From Setaria digitata (taxonomy: Eukaryota; Nematoda; Chromadorea; Rhabditida; Setariidae): a stretch of 64,000 nt of DNA. The translations under genes were made by a program, and so were the position numbers. This document shows, in pieces, positions 53,285 through 64,000 of this stretch. Every line of letters begins with the position of its first letter. The first letter of the stretch is position 1. The stretch spans positions 1 to 64,000 of the forward strand of contig RCAB01000309.1 of the NCBI GenBank assembly GCA_003640385.1, given 5' to 3'. The notes beneath the pieces were generated by a model. The model was not told where the DNA came from, ran no database searches, and was given only the letters and a program-made list of their open reading frames with translations.

Positions 53285-53344
53285 TGAAAAACTGAAATCA
53301 CGAAGTTATCCTTAAAATTTTAAACTTCAGGATTTGATCAACAT
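53097..53344. repeat. Inverted repeat enclosing about 200 bp of (TA)n
   Basis: Arm 53097-53120 (starts ATGTTGATAAAATCCT) pairs with 53321-53344 with two mismatches. A neighbouring segment, 53067-53095 (ATCCTGAAGTTC...AAGGAT), also matches the reverse complement of 53308-53333. Between the arms lie interrupted TATATA tracts with GTTTA spacers. A hairpin-type mobile-element remnant or an expanded cruciform-prone microsatellite are both possible. Confidence 0.75.
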
Positions 53345-54712
53345 AACAAAGTACTGCACGCTCCTAATTCCCTCGTTGATTAAGAACTGCTGAAACAATC
53401 ATTTTCACATACTAGAATCACATCATTTATTACCAATATATATCTATAAATAAACTTCTACAAGCAACGGAAGAAAAAAAGAGTAAGTACAAAAACTTGA
53501 TGATGATATCTCTGCCTCACACGAGTATTTGCAGCAATTACAACTTCTCCATCCTGCTCCCTTTTATCAGCCTTATCCCCGACGTGCTTCACACCCTAAT
53601 TTATGCCTCGAAGACTGCTAGATGGTAACCGAAGTATGATATTAAACCCCTCGTTAAGCACTTCGAAGTTAGCATCGGTTGTATACAACGGTAATTAACA
53701 ACTGCGATGAAAAAGAAATATAAAAATATAAAAAAAAGATAACACGTCCAGAAATACATAGTATCAATTTATTAAACCCACTAACACAAAACAGTTAGTC
53801 ATCGTTACAGTAACATAAAGCAGAGAAAAAAAAATTGCAGAACACTGCACTCTATACTTTATTCCGAAAAGCTAAACTTACTAAAAAATATTTAGCAATC
53901 TGAAACAATTACAACTCATCGTTTCAGGACGAAGTTTATCCAAGAACTAGAAATTTAAGAAATGACATGCAAATCAACTCACTGTCACCGTAATGAGATC
54001 ATGTTATTTAATGTTTCATTCAGCAGTGTGACAGATAGTCAAGGGGGGAAATGAACATAATTTAAACACAAAATGAATTAGCACAAAATACAACGAAATG
54101 GGAATTTTTCCATATGTGATAATCATTCACATATGCAGAGATATGATGAACCAAGTCCTGCCAAAAAATATTCGCGAAGCCATTCAGCAAAACCGCTTTG
54201 AAGATATGAAATAAAAAAACTCCAGTTATTCCTAAAAATGCATTGCAGTCACAAAAAAAAAAGAAAAAAGGAAATTTCACAGTCCATGTCAATGTCATGA
54301 AGCAAGACAATCTGTTACCAGCAATAATATATCAAAAAAAAAAAAAAAAAAAAAAATGCTGAGACATCACAAGAAATGAGCATCCTTTACTTGCGGAGAA
54401 ACAGAACACTGAAGTATTGTGGAAGTATAAATATTGCAATATACAGGCATAGACTGAAATCAACAAGTAGAGCAAGAGGAAAAGGATTTTTAATGAAATG
54501 AACACATAAATTTCGAGACAGAACACACCCTCGTGAACCAAAAATAACTGATTTAAAAATTTTGCAAAAATATGAAAATTCATTTTCACTTTTAATGAAA
54601 AAAAAACAGATTTAAAAAAAGGAAAATATAAAACTGTCATCCCATCCTAAGCAACAAAGCAATCATTTCGGATAACACGAATCCCACCGTATAATCACTA
54701 TATGATTTGAGC

Positions 54713-57700
54713 CTATCCAGGAGCAAATTTCCACTCTTGTCTGCATAAAGGACATTGCGGTCGAGCTGTATTCTGCGTTTCAGTCCATTTCACGATGCAG
54801 TGCATATGAAATGCATGCTTGCATGCTCCCAGTGCCTGCAAAAACGGTCTCATAAAATCAAATCTCTGTTAAAAATGAATGATAAAAGATACTAACGTAA
54901 TAGAAAGATTAAGCAAAACCTGTACTCCTATTTTCCATAAAACAGTGGAGAATGCTTCATTTCTGAGACTGGACAGGATTAGAACCAAAATTTACACAAG
55001 AACAACCCAGAGAACACTTCAGCTTGTTTCCAAAAAAAAAAAAACTATACCAAGGGACATTCATCACCAGGTGTTTTACATTCAATGCAGCATGCTTCAA
55101 ACGGCATTCGACAAATCCCACAAGTTTCATCACCTGCCGTCCATTTCCACGATGCGGCCACCTAAATGATCTATGTGATGCAATGGATGAGACAACCCTT
55201 AGAACCTACCCTAAATATATTGAAATAATGTAGACATAAAAAAATTCCACTTAAAATAATGCCTTTCAAATTTTTTCAAGCTATATTTCTTTCCCGAATG
55301 ATTTTGATCTCAACTGCGCAGGAATGGAATTTTTCTATCTAAAACCACCGAATATTTCTGACATATAATGGGAACACTGGAAAAGATACACATTAATACT
55401 TTGCCTTTGCACTTTTTTACCTTTACTTCATCAAATTGGTATAATAATAACATCAGGGTCCACACAAATTCTAAGCTTATCACCGCTGTTAGCAAAATTC
55501 AATATAAACATCTCTAACAAAGTGTGGAGTGATAACCTTTGGTCAGCAAAAAATTCAAGCTGGATTAGCAGAGTCAGATGACCCAATTCATTAATAACCA
55601 GGAGGTAGAATGATTGAAGAAAAAAATATTTTCAATCTGTCTGCATATATGTAATTTACGGAAAAAAACATACATTCCATTTCAGCACTGTGATTTTTAA
55701 ACGAGTTGACGAAGGTAATTTCAGCGGCTGCGGGCAAAATCTTATGGATGAAGACGGAGCACGATAAACAGGATCCCGGGAACTGTCATAACTTCTCTCA
55801 GTAGGATTTGCTTCCTGAAACTAAGTTCAAATGATTTTTTAGATAATGACTGCTGCTGACGGACCAACGACATGCACTAATGAACATAAAATAACAAGAA
55901 GTGCGAATATAAAATAACTTTAAAAAAAAAAAGTGCAAAAAGGCAAACACTGCTTCAAGATAGAAGTTCCGACAAAAGGATCTAAAAACTGAATGTAAGG
56001 ATTAGATGGAACAAATTTCACAAAAGCAAAGAAAAAACCGACACCACTATTGTTTAGGTCTCGCTGGATCAGATGTGGCAGACGAACGCTTCTGCTTCGT
56101 GGTGTTTCACCCACACTATTCGTAAAACTTCCACTCTCTGGAAAGGTAACAAGTGATACTCCGATCCTGTGAAGAAAAAACTGAAGAACAAAAATAGGTC
56201 ATCACCCTACACTAATCATCATCAAGCCTTCCCATAATTTCACATTACAGTGAAGAAACAATTACATATAACGCAGATCAATTTCTTTGCTCTTACCCAG
56301 CCAAAACACCATTTCAGGTGTCACAATTTCTGTAATGTAATAAGATACTGTGCAGGGTAACCTGACACTCTTGTAACTCACGAATTTTATGACCATATTC
56401 TTTTAAAATTATCTAAAGGTATATATATAAACACTACTCATCCATTTTTGACTCATAAGAATGTTAAAATGAATGGCCTCTTACTCATAGAGAGAGACCA
56501 GTTATTACGACTGATGCGGAAGAAATAAATATTAAAAATCAAAATATCTGCAAAACTGACGTTCACTTTCTCTTCGCTCGCTATTGTTACCTGGATCACT
56601 TGCTGACGGAGAATACAAATCCTGGACCAGTGCCAATTCCTTAAACATTAAAGTAGTGATTCGTCGTTTTCATCACTGCTATATGAAGCAAAAATATTCT
56701 AAACAAAAAAAATAGCAACTAACAACATCGCCGAAGTCATTCACTTGAACAGATGACCCACCAGTGACCTCATTATTGTTTTCTGCTTCATTTAAGCGGT
56801 TATTGTCATTAACAGTATGCTCCCCATTTTCATCGTTTATTGATGATATCAAACCAAACGATAATGAGTTAGTAGTATTCGTCAACAAGGATAATGATTC
56901 ATTAGTAGTTACATCGGCGTTGGAACCTCCTATAGCACTGCTTTCATCCATCGCTTCTTGTGCTTAAAACATTCCTGTGATTTAATAATATATTTATTAA
57001 GAAATTTACTCCTTCATCCACAGATAGTGAGTGTAAAAGAAATAGCGAAAACTGTTGCATTCGCAAAATTTAGTCGAAAAAAGGAATAAACTTCCACTTA
57101 CTACATAAACAACTTACCTGAATAAGAAATGATAAGAATTTCTTAAAATCTTGGTGCAAAACGGATATTTAATACTGACCATGACGATGATTTAATAGGG
57201 CCAAATATTCCATATACGATTCCATTTGTGTGGATGACTCATCTTGTGAATAGCCAAAAACATCTCTCGAATGCTCTCTTGCCTAAATAATAAATCCGTA
57301 GACATAATTATTCTCCTCACGACTCCATTGCTGTTAAAGATTTTATAAACGAATCATACTTCTGATATCCTAATTTGTGTAACATATGGCGTATTCAGTG
57401 GGGAATGCAATAAGCATTTAATAAAGAAATCGCTTGACACATATTTTATGCTCGTCATTCATCTCTTCATAACTTACCATACTATTGCCTATATCGAAAT
57501 TACGAAGTGCTGCTGCCAATGACGGTGAGCTTGAAGAAGAAGAAAGCGTATTTTGATCGGCTCCTTCAGAAAGTTGAGAACTCGAACTAGATGTTGTTTC
57601 TAAAACATAGGCCACTGGCGACCTGTAAAAAAAATTTCACTTCATCGTTAAATGAAAGACATTAGGAAATAATTCCTTAAGGTATGGTGCCAAAGGAAGT

Positions 57701-58137
57701 AAGGAATATGAATAACAATTTGCGAAACTGATAACCAATAGTTTTAAAACTCTACACTACAGGAAGTTTTGAAAAAAAAAAAAAAAAAAAAAAGAAACAG
57801 ACATGATTATATGAAAGCACCAGACAAAAAGGTAAGCAATAGCGAACGACACAAAATTTGTTTGTGTTACAGAGTGTAAAGATAATTTAAACTTTTCCAA
57901 TATTTCCAAAAACCGTACAAGTCTTCACGAATCCTTTCACGCGACATATTTAAATATACATGATAACGGTTCGGATATGGTCATGTCCAACAAAATGATG
58001 GTAACCACTACTGAAAAATATATCACATGCTCCGGCACACAACAACAGTGCACACATGAAATGCAACCTCCCGGCAGCTTTATAAATCTCAACTTCGAAT
58101 TAAAATCTAAGTGATCTCTTCCTCCACTATTTTTCAT
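54713..58137 (-). CDS. ANAPC11: APC11-type RING subunit of the anaphase-promoting complex, with a long N-terminal extension
   Basis: Nine exons (58137-58094, 57622-57478, 57282-57180, 56962-56724, 56639-56591, 56158-56043, 55814-55674, 55161-55051, 54835-54713) give about 356 residues. The last 85 residues are unmistakable APC11: LKITVLKWN, then [33 protein letters not shown] and [11 protein letters not shown], with all zinc ligands kept. APC11 is the catalytic RING that, with the Apc2 cullin, passes ubiquitin from E2 to cyclins and securin. Known APC11 proteins are about 84 residues and start just before the KI..WN segment. Here no ATG exists in frame near that point: the upstream exons (55814-55674 and 56158-56043) are open without Met, so the frame must begin farther upstream. 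The extension is rich in Ser, Asn and acidic residues (for example [13 protein letters not shown]) with one RSRSVR stretch. The first exon and the 56158 acceptor are uncertain; a better acceptor at 56166 is in the wrong phase. Confidence 0.75.
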
Positions 58138-59092
58138 TTACAGGCTGCTTTCATGTTTCGCCTCAGGAAAGTGAAACCTGATATCACACATACAACACCT
58201 TTTTCTAGACAATGTTCCATAAGTGAAAATTGAAACGTACAAAACCTGTAACTGGTGAGTTAAGGAAAGCCTCAAGAAAAATTTAACTGACCTAAACGAC
58301 TATTGATTCGTCGCAAAGTTTACAGCAAAACCAGGGGGTTAGCTAAATTCGTAAGTTAAATCAAAGCACTCTGCCAAGGGACTAAAAGGAATGAAAGAAT
58401 TAAATTAGTGACTTGACGTTAGATATAGAAAGACTCCTTCAAAAAACCCATCCTTCGGACGAGCTTTACTGAATGTACATAAAAGTTCTGGAGAACAACA
58501 AAACAAGTTAAAGTAAGGAAACATGATGAAATCTTGTTTTAAAACAATATAAATCAGTTAAGAACTCCAAGAATTTCTTATTTTTCAAATAATATTGGAA
58601 ATCTTACGAGGAAGGATTCCTAATCAGTCATGACAATAAGTATAAAATCAAACATCTTCAAGGGTTTTGCAAGGTCAATTCCCTGCTTGTATTTCAAATT
58701 TCAGAAAGTGTAACCATTTTTTTCATCTCACCACCACGCAGAAATATTCTTCACCTGGTGCAAATTCACCAGTAAAAATTGTCAGGAAAAATCATTGGTG
58801 CTTCACTTATTATTGGAAACATTTAGCAAAACGATGCTCTCATAAACATAACAGTTAAACACCTACTATAGTACAACTTTATTACAACAACAACCTTAAC
58901 ATATCAGAAATAGAAACGACTAGAAAGAGACTAGGACCTTCACGTTTGTTCACCCTATAAAGTAACCTAAGCATGACCCTACATATATATATTATTAATA
59001 TTATCATTTTATTATTATTAGTATTTTATTTTTATCACTTATTATTATTATTTATCATCATCTATTAATTATTATTAATATTGTCATTTGTC

Positions 59093-59126
<34 letters not shown>

Positions 59127-59628
59127 GTTATTACAATTATCACTACTATTATTATCACTACCTATTATTATCACTAATTACTGTTATATTATTATTACAT
59201 ACATGCAACCACAAAATAATGATGGGACTAATTCAGTAAATCAAATTTTTAATAATAACAGTAAGTTGTAACAAAAGAACCTAAACATATATTTTCCTGT
59301 ATCTTACTAGTTCAAGTTTCCAAGAAATTAAGCGTAAATATGGAAAAGTTACAGAGAACTTCATGAAGTAATCAGCAGACACAACGGATCAAAAACCACC
59401 TTAGAAACTTAACAGTACTGCCAAAAAAGGCAGAAATAATAGTCAATGAAAGGAAGAAAATGAGAGAAATTTTTTTGCCGCAGTGAAGAATACTTCAAAA
59501 AGTGCAAGGGCAACAGGAAGATTAACATTACAAGGCATTTTCCAGAACGACTAGAATAACAGTTTAAGCATATTGCCTTTATTCTCATAAATACGAACAA
59601 ATATATTTTTCCCAAGACCAATGATAAA
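58138..59628. other. Intergenic with ATT repeats
   Basis: The spacer between the APC11-type gene and the KTI12 stop. Apart from the ATT-rich repeat at 58985-59205 I see only short chance frames. Confidence 0.55.
58985..59205. repeat. (ATT)n-rich imperfect microsatellite
   Basis: Imperfect runs of ATT/TTA triplets, longest near 59094-59125, interspersed with ATC and TATC units. Confidence 0.85.
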
Positions 59629-61683
59629 TTAAGGGTTTGAATTCAGATAATTAATAAATAACGGAGCAAATTTAGATATATCTTTCAGTGGATGTAATTT
59701 CATATAACTGGTGAACTGACGTCGCAACCTTGAAAGTTCCGCAAAAGACCGCTGTCTCGTGAAAAATACCTTAACATTCAACCCTGCATAATATAGAACA
59801 CAAAGCATATAAAAAAGAACCTGAATTATTAAAATTAATGCTTCTAATCACCAGGTGTAATATTAACATATCATTTATTGGTAAGTCAAGTTTCACATTC
59901 TGTTTTAAAAAACTAGCTTTTTCTTCATTTATGAAAAAATAGCTAGTACAAACAACCAGTGAAAACCTCCATAGACAACAGAGAACTGGAAAATCAATGA
60001 CATGTAACTCCTTATACTACTTAGAAAATAACCCGCACAAATTTGCAGACACTTACTTCTCTCTACGCATCTGTAATAGTTACTTTTATGATGATGGATT
60101 TCAAAAATATATGTTAACCCGATATTAAAATGAGTTTTTTATAAATAAAATTATTCAACCTTTCCATCACTCGAAGGACAACCAGGTACATTAAAAGTGT
60201 CGCCTGGTGAGGCAGTCTGCTGTTGCTCTATAACGTTAGTTACTACTTCCTTCGTTATGTGATCAAGAATATGAAGGAAATCTGCCGGCATAATGGATGA
60301 AGTTTCGGTACTTTCATTTGCAGACAAGCTCTTACCCTACAATGCATTCTTCTATTTGAGTGTGAATGTTTATTCTGGGAATCTGATATAAAACTTGAAA
60401 ATTTAATTTAAGCACTAAAACGATATACTTAAAAACAGCATACTTGCTAAATCTTACCTCAAATAACCAACGGTATATATCATTCAGAGGTAACTTTCCA
60501 TCATTTAATCTAAGAAAAGATAAGCGCTGTCCAGGACTTGAGCCACATCTTTCACGGTTTTCATTCTGAATCTTGACTTCAATCTTAAAAAGTGGAAAGT
60601 CCCACCGATTTGTTGTAACAGGTTCTTCAAAACGCACCACCAATCCCGTTATATCACTTGATTCATATCTATAATAGATTACCGCCAAGATTTACCAACA
60701 TTAAAATTTTTCCGCGAGGAAAAAAAAACTTCACACAATAATGAATCCATCAAAACCAGAATTATAGGATCATTACCCATTCCTACTTATTCCGTTTCTT
60801 ACTGCAACAAAAAGAACGGGACTCCTCTACATTGAGAGAACTTTCAACATCCAAATGAGTGAAGAAAAAGAAAGCAAACCCTTCCAAAACCTGGCGCAGA
60901 ACTTCCACATCTCAACGTCTCAACATATTACAGTTTATCACTACATTTAAAAATTAGATAAGCCTTTACTTCCTTATCTTCTGCATTTCATGACGAGCAA
61001 ATATCAAGACAAAACTACCTTTCCGCCTTATCCTTTTCTAGATTAAGCCGATGACAGACTTCCTCACTGGTATCACAATATACGACACAGTAAGTTGTTT
61101 GCATCAATTTCGCTATGCAGAACAATTCATATCTGAAACCTGCAAACAGATGATACTGGTGTGGAGTGTTCGCCAAAATTGCTGAAGCAACAACTTATGT
61201 TGTGATGACACCCACCTTTAATGTAATTTAATGAATCACAAATAACCAGACAATCTTCCGAGAGAAACCGCTGCACCTCTGATTTCAATACTGCACGATG
61301 CTCACGTTCCTGCAACAACATATGTACTAAAAACTCGAAATCCACACAGTCCTGCTAACTGTAGAAGTAACACTTACCGGTGGTCGTAATGACCCCCTCT
61401 TCCTTGTTTATTCCAAGAGCCAGTAATTAAGTTACTAGACAGCTGAGCAATAATCCATGTTCTGCTGCGACAGAACCTAGTGATAATCAGATCGTAGATT
61501 AGCACACAGTGCAAACATTACCTTGTGAAAATCTTTGTATATGGATCTTGTAAATGAGGCATTTCTACTATCGGATATCACTTCAATCAGTTGAGCTCTC
61601 TTTGACAAAACGAATTTACAGAAGCATTCCGTAAATGTACTCTTTCCAGAAGACGGCTTTCCACATACCACAACCAGTGGCAT
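59629..61683 (-). CDS. KTI12: KTI12, P-loop ATPase associated with Elongator and tRNA wobble-uridine modification
   Basis: Six exons (61683-61522, 61309-61212, 61132-61019, 60668-60458, 60336-60160, 59769-59629) give 300 residues with consistent phases. Residues 1-16 are MPLVVVCGKPSSGKST, a start plus Walker A loop. Next come EREHRAVLKSEV..L, VICDSLNYIKG-YEL, a C-D-T segment, RFEEP..TNRWDFPLFK, LPLNDIYRWLFE and the C-terminal LRRQFTSYMKLHP. The NRWD-PLF and LRRQF-SY-K-HP motifs separate KTI12 from its relative PSTK. KTI12 binds tRNA and is needed for Elongator to modify U34. It is somewhat shorter than the human protein (354 by recollection), mostly in the region before the C-terminal motif. 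The second donor had to be set at AAAGGTGG/GTGTCA to keep phase; the nearby AAAG/GTGGGT would shift the frame. Confidence 0.9.
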
Positions 61684-62253
61684 TTTCTCTATTCTAAAAA
61701 GGAAGTTTTATTATAAAGAGCAGTTAAACAAATAGAAGGAAAAGAGCGACAAAATCATTCACAGGGTTGTCTAAATCACATGTATCCGCGAAAAGTCTCT
61801 CTTCCACCACTGCAGTTGCTTCTTGAACAGCGTGCCTAAACAGTTTTTAACTTTTTAACGAACAATACCATTCTGAAACTGAGAATCCCGTCTAAAAGGC
61901 TGCTTGTTGTGTTTCAAAGCTAGCGGAGCTACCAAATTCAGGTTCCTGGTGCTTGTAATTCCTTCACTTAAGCTTCCACATTTTACTGGATATGTCTGCT
62001 GTGGTCCTATGTTAACAGCTGTTTAACATATATAGCAGGATGTATCTTATGATGTTGCAGCGGTCTGAAATGACCTTCCAGCTCTTACTATTTTTGTAGT
62101 TACTGGCAAGTCCAGCTTTTTAATACCTCTCTTCGGTAGGAAAGGTATTATTGATCTGGACGTGGTACTAAAAACTCTATGTCCTTTGTTTTCTGCTGTA
62201 TGGCATTGTCCAACGTGAATTTCATTTCAGATACTCAGTGATTACCGATCTCC
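61684..62253. promoter_or_regulatory. Shared 570-bp region between divergent KTI12 and the MIC60-like gene
   Basis: The two start codons point away from each other and are 570 bases apart. On the KTI12 side a TTTTTAG acceptor sits ten bases before the ATG (61694-61695). On the other side CATTTCAG ends at 62230, 23 bases before the ATG. Both fit trans-spliced leaders. No specific promoter element is recognised. Confidence 0.4.
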
Positions 62254-64000
62254 ATGTTTCGTGTCGTGCAGGTATGCAACTTTGCATGAATACTTGTAAT
62301 TTGTAACAAGGGAATTACTTTCGTGTTCATTCGTCATTCATTTTTCAATCGAGAAGCTTCATGAGGAATTCTGTTGATGTTTTGATTGGAGTGACAGTCG
62401 TCTGCCTAACTTCTTGATTTCCCAACCTCCCATTTTCCCTATAGTTCTTTTTCACTAGAAAAATCGTGGGAAAAAAGTTTTCTTACTACTACCCTCAGCT
62501 TTTGTCGATTTCCAAACTGTCCTTAGCAAATCATTGCTTTAGCTCTAAATTATCTGTAATTTTTCCTTGTTTGAATGGCTCTTTTAAAAAGGAATTTAAG
62601 AAACTTCTTTATGGTTTATCTCTTGTCCTCCTGTTTCGTTTCTCCTTGCAAGTTGATCTCTTTTTTTAAAACTTTTCCCTAAATACCGTCCTTATTATTA
62701 ATACGAAAATTCCATTATTTTGCTTTACAACTGAACTCCAGAGATCAAACAGCTACCATCAATTACAAACCAAGATTTTAGTTAAATTTACTTTTTTGAT
62801 TTAATTTAAGTTACCAATCCAACTTATTTTCAGAGGTCTTTAATATCAAGATTTCAACAGGTTTTGTGGCTTCCATATCCAACTGTCGGCTTATTTTATA
62901 GAACTTCATTCTATTTTTGTCGGAATCCTCTTAGCATCGGTCGCTGGAGCTCTAGTTTTTTGTGTGTTCGTGATACAGGAAGCGGTATTCAAAGTTTTAT
63001 TCGAAATAAAGGATCTTTGAAGTAAGTTCGGTGCTTGTTTCACACCAAAAAAAAGAGAAAGAAATATGCAGTAAATCAAATGACAAACAGAGGAAAAAAC
63101 GAACCAGTCTTATTGGAAGGAATGACTGTTCCAGAAATAGTGATTATTTTGATTATGTTATTTCCTGATTTGGAATAGAATGCGTTTGCTGCTTTCATAT
63201 TTTTCAGTGGTAGTAGCCGAAATTCATCTGGAAGTGGTTTTCTCATACTGTTGTTGGTGGCTGCTGCTGGTGGAGGTGCTGCATACTACTGGTATAGTTG
63301 TTGGTTTTATCAGGATGTGAGGACCTGCTGTCTGTTGCAGATGATTTGAGAATAGTGAGGGCATCATGTATAAGCCCCTGAAAGATTTGGCTGCTAAACT
63401 GTAAACCACTGTTTCATATGTTACGTATGCGGCAGTAGAAAGTATAACTCAGTTCACATTATCTCAGCTATTTAGCGCAGAAGCTTTCGTTGTCTTCTAT
63501 CTCTTCGTAGTCTTGATGAGGACAAAGCTTTTCTTGATGTACTTAATTTTTTGTTAGATTTTAGAATAGTGACACGTTTCTTTTATTTCAAGGTGCTTTT
63601 TTTTGTAGGTATTTGGAAAACGAAAAGAGAGAGAGTGGACATCAGACAAATTTTTCACTCGGTATGAAAACAATTACATCGCCGCCATCGACATCGAAGG
63701 CTACCGACCGAACAATGGACGAAGAAAGCGAATCCTTATCCCAGACTGCACAACATAAAAGTATATTTCTGATAAAATACAAAACAATGATATTATAATT
63801 CTTGAAAAAATCCAGCTGCTTGAAGTTTTGTTGTTTATGGGTTGTTGTTACAAAAGCATAAACATGTTTGATTTTTATACTTTTTATACAAATTCTTGCT
63901 TCCCACTTGTATACCTGCTCTGTGGAACACTAATGTAAGTTAAACTTATTTCAGCTATAGAAGAGATGTTGAAAGCATCTTTGCAGTCTGCCATTGCGAA
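62254..64000 (+). CDS. Mitochondrial inner-membrane protein, MIC60/mitofilin-like (5' part only)
   Basis: Five exons with consistent phases (62254-62271, 62834-63021, 63208-63291, 63609-63760, 63955 onward) run off the window end. The N-terminus (MFRVVQRSLISRFQQ) is basic and amphipathic, with many Arg, Ser and aromatic residues and no acidic residue before residue 50, as in a mitochondrial presequence. One membrane segment follows at about residues 79-98 (GFLILLLVAAAGGGAAYYWY), rich in small residues and Gly, and then a charged Ser/Thr/Pro linker and a helical start (EEMLKASLQSAIA). Presequence, single Gly-rich membrane span and then a helical domain is the plan of MIC60, the MICOS subunit that shapes cristae junctions. 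The diagnostic coiled coil and mitofilin domain lie beyond the window, so other inner-membrane proteins remain possible. Confidence 0.5.

Larger units (their letters stand above)
52691..54712. other. Intergenic, dominated by TA repeats
   Basis: The spacer between the CSN8-like start and the APC11 stop. It holds the palindromes and (TA)n tracts at 52999-53344 and a poly-A run at 54332-54356. No gene is seen. Confidence 0.6.

Noticed and set aside
54062..54640. Two long hydrophobic minus-strand frames downstream of APC11
   Set aside because: They are Phe/Leu-rich because of poly-T stretches, with no start context or splice sites.
61477..61683. P-loop protein read as PSTK (selenocysteine pathway kinase)
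   Set aside because: Later exons carry the NRWD-PLF and LRRQF-SY-K-HP motifs that mark KTI12.

Overview
The window looks like nuclear DNA from a nematode, most likely a spirurid or filarial worm; the exact species cannot be read from it. The non-coding DNA is very AT-rich, genes are split into many short exons by introns of about 50 to 2,000 bases, and nearly every 3' splice site reads T-rich-CAG or TAG. Several start codons lie within a few bases of such an acceptor, as expected where a spliced leader is added in trans. There is no sign of operonic bacterial genes, CRISPR, tRNA or rRNA. All gene models below were assembled by hand from open frames, splice signals and matching intron phases.

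Left part, minus strand (0.4-13 kb): a complete TIF1-type gene (RING, two B-boxes, coiled coil, PHD, bromodomain; TRIM24/TRIM33-like). Upstream of it is a 253-residue protein that resembles PRAS40/AKT1S1, the Akt-phosphorylated inhibitor of mTORC1. A GC-richer block of unknown role (7.1-7.9 kb) lies between them.

Middle (13-35 kb): a gene-poor stretch with one tentative small membrane-protein gene (19.7-22.2 kb), a doubtful secreted peptide and three short tandem repeats. From 35 to 42 kb two plus-strand genes follow: a lysine/serine-rich nuclear protein with a C-terminal coiled coil, and a small unrecognised protein. At 43.3-44.9 kb on the minus strand is a secreted invertebrate-type (destabilase) lysozyme in which one catalytic position differs from the family. 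Two weak plus-strand models fill 45-48 kb.

Right part (50-64 kb): three minus-strand housekeeping genes in a row. They are a COP9 signalosome subunit 8-like PCI-family protein, the anaphase-promoting-complex RING subunit APC11 with a very unusual long N-terminal extension, and the Elongator-associated P-loop protein KTI12. KTI12 stands head to head with a plus-strand gene that runs off the window. That gene encodes a mitochondrial presequence followed by one glycine-rich membrane segment, the layout of MIC60/mitofilin. CSN8, APC11 and the TIF1 protein all belong to ubiquitin-ligase biology, but nothing shows that they are co-regulated.

No clear new multi-gene system was found. The most interesting points are the extended APC11, the lysozyme with Asp at the usual catalytic Glu position, the PRAS40-like protein with a conserved-looking Akt site, a splice-phase break inside the PHD finger of the TIF1 gene, and nested inverted repeats around a (TA)n tract at 53 kb.
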